Origin: VXLM01 sp034421575
GTDB taxonomy: Bacteria; Chloroflexota; Dehalococcoidia; Lucifugimonadales; VXLM01
Length of the DNA stretch: 53,966 nucleotides
Assembly: GCA_034421575.1 (NCBI GenBank)
Contig: DAOUKG010000052.1
Location: forward strand, 1-53,966
Direction of reading: 5' to 3'
The position numbers and the translations under genes were made by a program. Below, in pieces: positions 35,302 to 42,031 of this stretch. Below the pieces are notes generated by a model. That model did no database searches. It saw only the letters and a program-made list of their open reading frames with translations, and had not been told where the DNA came from. Position 1 is the stretch's first letter, and every line of letters starts with the position of its first letter.

Positions 35302-35916
35302 ATGAGCACCCAAGAGAAACGCATCATCGACCTGCTCCAGGCAAAGCGTCGCAAGGACCCGGACGGCTTCCGCAAGTACCTGCCAGATGTGGAGAGATTG
35401 CTTCCCGATCCGCCCACCGTGCGGGCCAAGGAGAGACCTCCGGTGTTCGCGCTCACGGAGCAGGAGCGAGAATACCACAAGGCGGGATTGTCGGATGCGC
35501 TGAGCAAGCTGCAGGAGGGTATTATCACCCCCGAGGATGCCGCGAAGGGCCTTCAGCACTGTGCAAACGTGATCCGGGACGACGTATTCGGCTTTCCAGG
35601 AGAGGATCGTTACGAATCGGTGAAGGCTCTCATAAAGACTGCCATCGGGAAGTCTCCCGGATCGTACAAGTCGAAGATGACTTTGGCTCTCAACGGAAAC
35701 GGAAAAGGGCCGGTCGTCGAGCAAGTTTCAGTAATCATGGGTGTGTACCTCGACCTCAACAGAAACAGGCAGTTGGTGTCCATAAGCATCGATCCCAAAG
35801 AAGTAAGAAAGCGGCGTGAGGTGATGAAGTTCGTCGGAGCAAGCACGGACGAGCCGGACGTCGCCCTCAGGCACGACGATTACCTCGCAATGCAGGACCC
35901 TCATGGCAGATTCTGA
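35302..35916 (+). CDS. Hypothetical protein paired with a PIN-domain gene
   Basis: A 204-residue protein that I do not recognise. The N-terminal half is helical and charged (RIIDLLQAKRRKDPDGF, then REYHKAGLSDALSKLQEG). The C-terminal half alternates strands (VSVIMGVYLDLNRNRQLVS). It overlaps the PIN gene by 14 bases, the geometry of a toxin-antitoxin pair, so it may be the antitoxin, although it is larger than usual ones. No DNA-binding motif is obvious. Confidence 0.65.
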   Translation: MSTQEKRIIDLLQAKRRKDPDGFRKYLPDVERLLPDPPTVRAKERPPVFALTEQEREYHKAGLSDALSKLQEGIITPEDAAKGLQHCANVIRDDVFGFPGEDRYESVKALIKTAIGKSPGSYKSKMTLALNGNGKGPVVEQVSVIMGVYLDLNRNRQLVSISIDPKEVRKRREVMKFVGASTDEPDVALRHDDYLAMQDPHGRF

Positions 35917-36316
35917 TCGAGTGTTGATAGATACGTCCGCCCTCTACGCCCTTCACTCAAACGCTGACCTGTTCCACGACAGAGCCAACGTCGCCTTCCA
36001 GGATCTAAAGGATACCAAGCAGGAGCTTTGGACGACATCCTATACGCTCGTCGAGACAATCGCCCTGCTGCACCGTCGGCTTGGATTCCTGACCGTCTCC
36101 GAGTTCTCGGAATGGCGTCGCCGGTCCGATATCCACGTGTTTTGGATCGACAGCCGAGTCCATGACCAAGCATGGAACCGATACATGGCGGAACAGGGTC
36201 GAGGGCTGAGCTTGGTAGACTGGACGACCGTAGTCCTGTCCCATGAGATGCGTGTCCCCGTCTTCACCTTCGACGGAGGCTTTGCCAATCAGGGACTCGC
36301 GGTAGTGCCGCGTTAG
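35903..36316 (+). CDS. PIN-domain protein, VapC-like toxin
   Basis: A 137-residue PIN-domain ribonuclease: VLIDTSALYALHSNAD (first Asp), E in SYTLVETIALLHRR, D in GLSLVDWTTVVL and VFTFDGGFANQG at the end, giving the usual acidic metal site. It overlaps the preceding 204-residue ORF by 14 bases and is the last host gene before tRNA-Ser. It is a type-II toxin candidate; the target RNA is unknown. Confidence 0.85.
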   Translation: MADSDRVLIDTSALYALHSNADLFHDRANVAFQDLKDTKQELWTTSYTLVETIALLHRRLGFLTVSEFSEWRRRSDIHVFWIDSRVHDQAWNRYMAEQGRGLSLVDWTTVVLSHEMRVPVFTFDGGFANQGLAVVPR

Positions 36317-36350
36317 CTTTCTTGACTGCCAAATCCCACGGTAGCGCCTA

Positions 36351-36359
36351 TGCTATAAT
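36351..36359 (+). promoter_or_regulatory. Promoter of tRNA-Ser
   Basis: TGC-TATAAT, a perfect extended -10, lies 17 bases before the first base of the tRNA. Confidence 0.6.
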
Positions 36360-36376
36360 TGCAACGTAGACGTCCC

Positions 36377-36466
36377 GGAGAGATGGCAGAGCGGACGAAT
36401 GCGCCGGTCTCGAAAACCGGTATGGGGGCAACCTCATCGTGGGTTCGAATCCCACTCTCTCCGCCA
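36377..36466 (+). tRNA. tRNA-Ser (anticodon CGA)
   Basis: The acceptor stem GGAGAGA (36377-36383) pairs with TCTCTCC (36456-36462), then comes discriminator G and an encoded CCA. The anticodon arm CCGGT-CTCGAAA-ACCGG has anticodon CGA, read as Ser (UCG). A long variable arm (TATGGGGGCAACCTCATC) and T-arm GTGGGTTCGAATCCCAC are typical of serine tRNAs. It is the insertion target of the downstream integrase gene. Confidence 0.97.
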
Positions 36467-36580
36467 CCTGCCCTTCCCTCATCTGCCAAAATCGTCCCAG
36501 AATACCCTCTATTCGTAGCTAGTTGAGCATTTATCGGTGTTTACTCCGTGCCTCATGTTCCTTCTGTATCCCGTCCAAAG

Positions 36581-36600
36581 TGTGGTAAAATGCGTGGTAA
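36581..36600 (+). promoter_or_regulatory. Short direct repeats before the integrase
   Basis: TGTGGTAA (36581-36588) and CGTGGTAA (36593-36600) repeat at a 12-base interval just before the integrase start. Such repeats are candidate arm-type sites for the integrase or regulator sites. Confidence 0.35.
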
Positions 36601-36609
36601 CATTTCAGC

Positions 36610-37803
36610 ATGGGGGGATACATGACACTATCGGCCACACGGGTTAGGGCACTCAAGGAACCTGGACGACACTCGGATGGCGGCGGACTGCACCTGTTCA
36701 TCAGCAAAGCTGGGCGAAAGTCTTGGGTCCATCGCATTACCATCGACGGACGGCGGCGAGATATAGGCCTGGGCGGATTTCCGTCAGTAAGCCTGGCCCA
36801 AGCGCGAGAGAAGGCGGCCGCCAACCGGACGGCCGTCGGGGCCGGTCGCGATCCTCTGGAAGAGAAGCGCAGGCCCGCAACGCCGACGTTCAGGGAAGCA
36901 GCCCATACCGTCCACGAGGCGAACAGACCCCGTTGGCGCAATGGTAAGCACGCCGCGGGCTGGATGCAGAGTCTTGAGCGTCACGCAATGCCGATACTGG
37001 GCAGCACACCTATCGACCGGATAGGCGGCGCCGACGTGCTGCGAGTCCTTTCGCCGATATGGACGACGCGCCCAGAGACCGCCCGAAGGGTACGTCAGCG
37101 GATGCGGGCCGTCTTCCGGTGGGCAATGGCGCACGGCTTCACGGAGAGCAACCCGGCAGGTGAAGCAATCGACGGCGCACTCCCTCGTATGCCGAAGGTG
37201 CGAGCTCATTTCAGGTCGCTGCCCTATCAGGAAGTCGGGTTGGCGCTCGATACCGTCAAGGCGTCGCAGGCTTCGGCAGCAGCCAAGCTGTGTTTCCGCT
37301 TTCTGGTCCTGACGGCTGCGCGCTCCGGTGAAGCCAGGGGCGCAACGTGGGACGAATTCGACATGGGGGAACGGGTATGGCGGATACCGTCCGAGCGAAT
37401 GAAGGCAGGCGTTGAGCAACGGGTGCCTCTGAGCAGTCAGGCTCTGGACGTACTAGCCGAGACGAGCACTCTGCGGGATGAGTCCGGTTTGGTGTTCCCG
37501 TCGCCGCTGAAGCCTGGCGTGCCGATGTCCGACATGACGCTAACGAAGGTACTCCGTTCAACCGGCTTGGCCGAACGTGCGACCGTTCATGGGTTCCGCA
37601 GCAGCTTCAAGAACTGGACGCTGGAGCAAACGGAGACGCCTTGGGCCGTCTCGGAGGCTGCGCTTGCGCATACCCTGGGCAATTCGACCGAGCAAGCTTA
37701 TGCCAGATCCGACCTGTTCGAGCGCCGCCGCGCGTTGATGCAGCTGTGGGCGGACTACGTAACGGGCTGGCGGGAAACGGGAGACATCGACGCTTCGACT
37801 TAA
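36610..37803 (+). CDS. int: Tyrosine integrase, P4 type
   Basis: A 397-residue site-specific tyrosine recombinase. The N-terminal DUF4102 arm-binding domain (GLHLFISKAGRKSW, then DIGLGGFPSVSLAQAREKA) is followed by a SAM-like core-binding domain and the catalytic domain. R238 is in ARSGEARG, H327-x-x-R330 in VHGFRSSFKNW, H354 in AHTLGNSTEQA, and the nucleophile Y364 in AYARSDLF. All catalytic positions are intact. The start may be the second ATG (36622), with GGGGGG just upstream. It lies 140 bases from tRNA-Ser in the same direction, the standard layout for P4-like islands. Confidence 0.95.
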   Translation: MGGYMTLSATRVRALKEPGRHSDGGGLHLFISKAGRKSWVHRITIDGRRRDIGLGGFPSVSLAQAREKAAANRTAVGAGRDPLEEKRRPATPTFREAAHTVHEANRPRWRNGKHAAGWMQSLERHAMPILGSTPIDRIGGADVLRVLSPIWTTRPETARRVRQRMRAVFRWAMAHGFTESNPAGEAIDGALPRMPKVRAHFRSLPYQEVGLALDTVKASQASAAAKLCFRFLVLTAARSGEARGATWDEFDMGERVWRIPSERMKAGVEQRVPLSSQALDVLAETSTLRDESGLVFPSPLKPGVPMSDMTLTKVLRSTGLAERATVHGFRSSFKNWTLEQTETPWAVSEAALAHTLGNSTEQAYARSDLFERRRALMQLWADYVTGWRETGDIDAST

Positions 37804-37891
37804 GCCTGATGGTGGCTAGTGATCGGAATTGAAACAGTTTTGCTTGCTCCCTTTGTGTGTGGCTCAGTACAATACCTCACAGGAGGGCTTC

Positions 37892-38089
37892 ATGTGGCCG
37901 AAACGATTTATCATTCGACGCAACAATAATTATGAACTCACGTCAGTAGGTATTGATGGTACTACTAATGTTCATACGGACTACCCGTTGACAAACCCAC
38001 CCCCACGCGGCGAGTTCTTCACGAGTGAAGGGAATTATCGACGAGCAATTGACGCAGCACAGGCGGAAGCGCCACGTCGAACACCTTAG
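37892..38089 (+). CDS. Small hypothetical protein with a strong ribosome site
   Basis: A 65-residue ORF that starts MWPKRFIIRRNNNYELTSVG. AGGAGGG lies 5 bases before its ATG, which is the main reason to believe it. It reads like a short DUF2188-type fold: strands around NNNYELTSVGIDGTTNVHTD and an Ala-rich helix GNYRRAIDAAQAEA at the end. It sits in an AT-rich stretch after the integrase. No function can be given. Confidence 0.55.
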   Translation: MWPKRFIIRRNNNYELTSVGIDGTTNVHTDYPLTNPPPRGEFFTSEGNYRRAIDAAQAEAPRRTP

Positions 38090-38258
38090 GGTTCATAATC
38101 AAGGCAATGTCGATGCGATGGTTCGCAAGGCATGGGCGAGCTTCAATGCCTGTTCACGTGATAACCCCGTGACGGAACCACGCCTACCAATGCTCGACTA
38201 CTGTAACAGAGCGCGTGCGCGGTATCGCTTCGAGCGACTCAAAGATGAAGACGTGTAG
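38025..38258 (+). CDS. Possible small ORF after the integrase
   Basis: A 77-codon frame from GTG 38025, overlapping the end of the preceding ORF. The C-terminal part (NQGNVDAMVRKAWASFNACS and YCNRARARYRFERLKDEDV) reads like a real helical protein, but the start is uncertain: ATG 38118 is an alternative. I do not recognise a family. Evidence is only composition. Confidence 0.3.
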   Translation: MKGIIDEQLTQHRRKRHVEHLRVHNQGNVDAMVRKAWASFNACSRDNPVTEPRLPMLDYCNRARARYRFERLKDEDV

Positions 38259-38340
38259 CAGGCGCAGACATGCGCGATTCGTCCTAACCCACCTTTTAGC
38301 ACACAAAACACGCCCGCTCTGCGGATTAGAATAGGAGCGA

Positions 38341-38532
38341 ATGATGCCGACACCACGAGTTGACGAGAAGACGTTGAATAAGGTCAAGGTAGTAGCAGGT
38401 GTGTATAAGTCGGAACTTGAACAACGAGGCTTGGCCCAAGGGACGTATAAAGAGTACCAACGACAGGTAGAGTGGTTCGTCGAGTGGTTAGAAGGTCACG
38501 AAATGATACCCGGACGTCCCCAACGTGGGTGA
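38341..38532 (+). CDS. Small protein resembling an integrase core-binding segment
   Basis: A 63-residue ORF with AGGAGCGA before two adjacent ATGs. The stretch GLAQGTYKEYQRQVEWFVEW resembles the SAM-like core-binding helix pair of tyrosine recombinases, so it may be a fragment or a small DNA-binding protein. It stops after GRPQRG, well before any catalytic region. It shares the AT-rich composition of the surrounding strip. Confidence 0.45.
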   Translation: MMPTPRVDEKTLNKVKVVAGVYKSELEQRGLAQGTYKEYQRQVEWFVEWLEGHEMIPGRPQRG

Positions 38533-38611
38533 GAAGGCAGATTTTGAACTTAGGTTCAACCGAGAGAGAGATTGAGGTAGGTAAAACCCGGCTGTGTAGT
38601 CTGTGTAAACG

Positions 38612-38646
38612 AACGAGGACACCTTACTGATGAAGGTATCCTCGTT
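38612..38646. terminator. Bidirectional hairpin in the low-GC strip
   Basis: AACGAGGA (38612-38619) pairs with TCCTCGTT (38639-38646), with inner ACCTT/AAGGT pairing across a short loop. T- and A-rich flanks (CGTTTATC on one side) suggest a terminator between rightward small ORFs and leftward regulator genes. The stretch 38533-38718 has no convincing gene. Confidence 0.5.
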
Positions 38647-38718
38647 TATCATTCGGGATAGGGCAGGACGTTGCTCTCCAGATGAGGTGCTACCACTAGC
38701 AGCGGCCTCGTCCATGTG

Positions 38719-38895
38719 TCAACGACCCTTTGGTACCATCCTGAGTATACGTCCCATTTGCGCTCGACGTTCAGGCGTAAGATCACTTTCGTCGATTTCG
38801 CCTGTAAGAACCCTTGCGGCGAACACCGCGCTTGTGACCTCATCCGTCTTTTGTGCCTTGCGGGTCCGGTCATCCCGGCATAGTCCAGGGGGGAG
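38719..38895 (-). CDS. Possible short coding frame below the AlpA-like gene, start unclear
   Basis: A minus-strand frame ending at TGA 38719 encodes KAQKTDEVTSAVFAARVLTG, then EIDESDLTPERRAQMGRIL and RMVPKGR, which has a protein-like pattern of helices. No ATG, GTG or TTG opens it at its 5' end. The frame that does begin with an ATG overlapping the AlpA stop (to 38649) is arginine-rich and unconvincing. A frameshift or a rare start is possible. Confidence 0.3.
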   Translation of the reverse strand, partial: LPPGLCRDDRTRKAQKTDEVTSAVFAARVLTGEIDESDLTPERRAQMGRILRMVPKGR

Positions 38896-39100
38896 TCGTC
38901 GACTCGAACTCCCCCGTTGCCAGCGGCCTGGACTCCATCCAGACCGTGATCTCGCTCACCTTCCACCTGACGGCGGAGGGGCCGACCTTGACGGGCAGCG
39001 GGAATTCTCCGTTCCTCATCAGTCGGTAGATCGAAGAGCGGCTCAATCCCGTTATTTCCTCAACCTGTCTGCGTCTCAGCAATCTGTCATTCACGTTCAT
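38870..39100 (-). CDS. AlpA-family / excisionase-like HTH regulator
   Basis: A 76-residue MerR-like winged-helix protein: LLRRRQVEEITGLSRSSIYR, then LMRNGEFPLPVKVGPSAVRW and VSEITVWMES. This is the AlpA pattern of phage and island regulators that control excision. The ATG at 39100 is preferred because GAGGAG lies 6 bases upstream. It probably regulates integrase or excision of the element. Confidence 0.9.
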   Translation of the reverse strand: MNVNDRLLRRRQVEEITGLSRSSIYRLMRNGEFPLPVKVGPSAVRWKVSEITVWMESRPLATGEFESTTPPWTMPG

Positions 39101-39123
39101 TCTCAACTCCTCTACTCATTTCC

Positions 39124-39273
39124 TCAATGCGTTGCGGGTGGATCTTGCCTCTGGAAGCGTTTGAGCCTGTCCTTGGCGTCGGGGCCGACGTTGTAGGAGA
39201 CCCCCGCCAGCTTCAACTCCGGGGCCTTCGTGAGGCGCTTTTTCCTTATGTCTCGGTCGTTGGTATCACTCAT
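39124..39273 (-). CDS. Small basic hypothetical protein
   Basis: A 49-residue ORF starting MSDTNDRDIRKKRLTKAPEL. It is lysine/arginine-rich and resembles no family I know. It ends 23 bases before the AlpA-like gene on the same strand. The start is by first ATG; the AGGAGA upstream is too far to decide. Confidence 0.35.
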   Translation of the reverse strand: MSDTNDRDIRKKRLTKAPELKLAGVSYNVGPDAKDRLKRFQRQDPPATH

Positions 39274-39473
39274 GATTTGCGGTCTTGCGTCTCCTGCGCC
39301 CTGAGCGTTGGGCGCACGGGGCACTTACGCTCACCCCGTCCGTCGTTTTTTCGGGGAGCCGCCGTTCGGCAGCCGATATTTCATCGAGACCCCCTGTTGC
39401 CGTCTTTCGGTGCGAGCGCTGCGCACTCTTCCTGTTCATCGTTCCGGGGGCTGCCTATGCCCCCGCGCTGCCT

Positions 39474-39740
39474 CTACGTTCCGCCGTCGCCGACCGTCCC
39501 TGTGGTCAGAAGGCGCACGAGGCCGAGTTCGTCGGCCAGATCATGCAGCGCTCTGAGATGCCGGAGTTGCGGCTTGACTCCGTTCCGCCAGCGCCAGAGC
39601 GTGACGGCGGAAGTCCGGATCCGGCGGGCCAGTTCCTGCCACGACAGGCCGGACACTTCCTTGAAGCGTTCGAGGCGTTCGGGGAAGTCCTCCGGCGAGA
39701 CGTGGGAGACTCTCGGGTAGTGGTTTCGCTGTCGGGCCAT
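39474..39740 (-). CDS. XRE-like HTH protein (first of three in a row)
   Basis: An 88-residue protein with a helix-turn-helix: FPERLERFKEVSGLSWQELA, then RRIRTSAVTLWRWRNGVKP and LRHLRALHDLADELGLVRLL. GGAGGA lies 9 bases before its ATG; the longer frame to 39872 is not needed. It is closely similar in plan to the next HTH gene upstream (SGLSWQELA versus SGLTWTGFA; LWRWRNG versus VLRWRKG), so the two are paralogues. Confidence 0.8.
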   Translation of the reverse strand: MARQRNHYPRVSHVSPEDFPERLERFKEVSGLSWQELARRIRTSAVTLWRWRNGVKPQLRHLRALHDLADELGLVRLLTTGTVGDGGT

Positions 39741-39745
39741 GCTGA

Positions 39746-40069
39746 TCAGTCCTCCCAGAAGGTCATCTGGGCACTCCGCCCGATGAGGATGGCGAGGCCG
39801 CCATCGATCATCAGCGCGAGCTGGACGAGGGAGAGCATGGCTCCCCCGCAGGGCTCCGCCCCCTTCCGCCACCTGAGCACCTGCCTGCGGTCGACTCCGA
39901 CGGCCTCCGCGAACCCGGTCCAGGTGAGGCCGGACGCCTCCCTGAGCGTTTCGACGCGCCGTCCGAAGTCGTCGGGCAGCACCCCGCTCCGGTAGGGAAC
40001 GGGTCTGCCGTGTATGGTGAGTCTCTCCTCGTAGCCGTCGTGCGTGTGAGAAGAGCTATTCGTCTTCAT
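39746..40069 (-). CDS. XRE-like HTH protein (second of three)
   Basis: A 107-residue protein. After a polar N-terminus (DGYEERLTIHGRPVPYRSG) comes an XRE-type HTH (FGRRVETLREASGLTWTGFA, then VGVDRRQVLRWRKG) and a hydrophobic end (LVQLALMIDGGLAILIG). It overlaps the third HTH gene's end by 14 bases and is followed 5 bases later by the first, so all three are one transcript. Confidence 0.8.
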   Translation of the reverse strand: MKTNSSSHTHDGYEERLTIHGRPVPYRSGVLPDDFGRRVETLREASGLTWTGFAEAVGVDRRQVLRWRKGAEPCGGAMLSLVQLALMIDGGLAILIGRSAQMTFWED

Positions 40070-40355
40070 GGTGTTCCTCCAAGGTGAACAGCTCGTGAAA
40101 GTCCTCGACGCCGAGCGCCCTCTGCATCCTCCTTCGGATGCGTCCGGAGGGAGCGCGTCCCTCGCCGACGAGTTCGGAGAGGTATCCCGGGCTGACGCCG
40201 ATCTTTCGCGCGAGCCATCTCTGGGAGCGGTTCAGCGTGTCGAGCCTGTCCCAGAGGGCCCGCGCGTCGAGTCGGACGACCACCCGCCGCCGAGACCTTC
40301 GCGAATTTTCTGTCCTGTCGATTCCGCATGTTTCGTGTATTTCGTGACGTGGCAT
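40056..40355 (-). CDS. XRE-like HTH protein (third of three)
   Basis: A 99-residue ORF whose HTH reads LWDRLDTLNRSQRWLARKIG, then VSPGYLSELVGEGRAPSGRI and RRRMQRALGVEDF. The N-terminal 25 residues are arginine-rich and may not be translated; a GTG near residue 25 is an alternative start. It is less similar to the other two, but has the same organisation and orientation. It lies just below the replication-relaxation gene and may control the transfer operon. Confidence 0.72.
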   Translation of the reverse strand: MPRHEIHETCGIDRTENSRRSRRRVVVRLDARALWDRLDTLNRSQRWLARKIGVSPGYLSELVGEGRAPSGRIRRRMQRALGVEDFHELFTLEEHHEDE

Positions 40356-40372
40356 GGTTCAAGAAGACCTCT

Positions 40373-42031
40373 CTACGGGAGCGCCGGCACGGCGAGGGTC
40401 GGTTGATACTCGGCGGGCGTGAGCCATGCGGGGCCCAGCGGACCGGCTCTCTCCAGGAGTCCCCGGTGGGAGACCCACAGGGGGAGCGTGACGCCCGTCC
40501 GGTTCGTCTCGTCCCGCGCCACGCGCAGGAAGCGCGTCGCAGCGAGGTCGTCGTGGAAGACGATGAGGACGGCGGGCCTCTGGCCGTGATCGCCGGCCGG
40601 CCTGTGTGTGGAGTAGTAGCGCAGATAGGGGGCGATGCGCGACGCCATGGTTGCGGGACGCACGGCTCGGCGCTCCCACTCCAGGAAGAACGGCCAGAGG
40701 GTGGGACCCTTTCGGAGGGCTGCGAAGGCGTCGGGCTGAACGGAGCGCAAACTGCCTTCATGACGAAAATACCTTGAAGCGCGGCTGGGCGGGTCGAGCT
40801 GCGCAATCTCCCATCCCAGCGCGCGGGACTGCGTTGCAAGCGCCCCGACGAAGGAGTGGACCGCGCCGGTGTGCTCGACGTTCCTGAGCAACTGCCCACT
40901 CCTCGAACCTGAGACGTTGCTCCAGTCGAGAGGGGCGGCCGGGTCGCGCGGCTCGACGCTCCAGCGCTTCTTGGCGATTGCGAGGGACGCGCGGTCCCTG
41001 TACGCCAGGACGGCGAGTCCCCTGTCGGAGAGGGCCAAGTGACTACCGTTCCGAGAATCGATACGGGCCACTACACCGAAATCATCGAGTCCGCTCACCA
41101 CCTGAGAGACCCTCGACTCCGATATTGCCAGGATGTCGGCCAGATTCTTCAAGGTGATCCAGGGCCAGTCCGAGAGCAGGTCGAGCGCATTCTTCTCCGC
41201 CGACTTCAGGATGACGGGCAGAGCGTGGTCGGGCAGGTCGCGTTCAGGACCGCCCGTGGGCATGTCCCAGGGGAGCGAGACCCGCGTGAGCGGCGACTCC
41301 TCCGGGAGGTCGGAGTTCGGACGTATCTTCTGTAGAGCCGTCTGAAGATCGACGACCTCGCCGGATGCGAGGAGACTCCATATCGAGTCGTCCGGGCCTG
41401 CGGCCGCCACGTCGCTCTCCAGGGCGAGGAAGACGGGTAGGGGAGCGCCGGAGAGCAGCCTTCGGGCGTGCCTGAGTCGCACCTCGTCGGGCGCGATCAT
41501 GAGGAATCCCCCCGGAAACGGTCCGTCCAGGAGTGTTCGCATCCGTTTCGAGAAGGCCGTCCTGTCCTGGGTGCGTCCCCATCTCACGACGGCGAACGTC
41601 CTCCGGTCGGAGAGTTCCATTGCGGCATCCATGGGCAGGGCCCGGTACCACTGGAAGCGCGTGAGGCGAGCGACGCCGGCGACCGCCGACGCCAGACGGT
41701 AGACGAGGGCCACGGCGTCGAGGCGCTTGAGCATGATCGTCCGCCACTGGAGCGATACCGGGCGTTCGCGCAGCAGGTCGTCGAGGGACACTGCATCCTC
41801 TCTCGAGAGGCGGCGCAGTCCGTCCGCCGTGAGGTGGTACCGCGCGGTTAGCGCGGTGAGGCGCGTCGCGTGGGGGACCGGGGCTGCGAGACCTTCTTCC
41901 TCAAGACTGCGGACGGCCTCGTAGACGGCCGACGTCGACCACCCGGACACGGCGGTCATCTCCAACCTGTCGAGGAACGGCATCGACACCAGGAGTCGAA
42001 GTATTTCGTGCAGGCATCCTTCGGGCTTCAT
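40373..42031 (-). CDS. Replication-relaxation-like protein
   Basis: A 552-residue protein with two winged-helix regions (about residues 8-75 and 285-350) and a C-terminal alpha/beta domain. The C-terminal part (DAFAALRKGPTLWPFFLEWE, then RIAPYLRYYSTH and AVLIVFHDDLAATRFLRVAR) matches the layout of Replic_Relax proteins, found next to coupling ATPases in actinobacterial and clostridial conjugative elements. It may substitute for, or assist, the relaxase; that is inference. It overlaps the coupling-ATPase gene by 4 bases (ATGA). Confidence 0.75.
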   Translation of the reverse strand: MKPEGCLHEILRLLVSMPFLDRLEMTAVSGWSTSAVYEAVRSLEEEGLAAPVPHATRLTALTARYHLTADGLRRLSREDAVSLDDLLRERPVSLQWRTIMLKRLDAVALVYRLASAVAGVARLTRFQWYRALPMDAAMELSDRRTFAVVRWGRTQDRTAFSKRMRTLLDGPFPGGFLMIAPDEVRLRHARRLLSGAPLPVFLALESDVAAAGPDDSIWSLLASGEVVDLQTALQKIRPNSDLPEESPLTRVSLPWDMPTGGPERDLPDHALPVILKSAEKNALDLLSDWPWITLKNLADILAISESRVSQVVSGLDDFGVVARIDSRNGSHLALSDRGLAVLAYRDRASLAIAKKRWSVEPRDPAAPLDWSNVSGSRSGQLLRNVEHTGAVHSFVGALATQSRALGWEIAQLDPPSRASRYFRHEGSLRSVQPDAFAALRKGPTLWPFFLEWERRAVRPATMASRIAPYLRYYSTHRPAGDHGQRPAVLIVFHDDLAATRFLRVARDETNRTGVTLPLWVSHRGLLERAGPLGPAWLTPAEYQPTLAVPALP

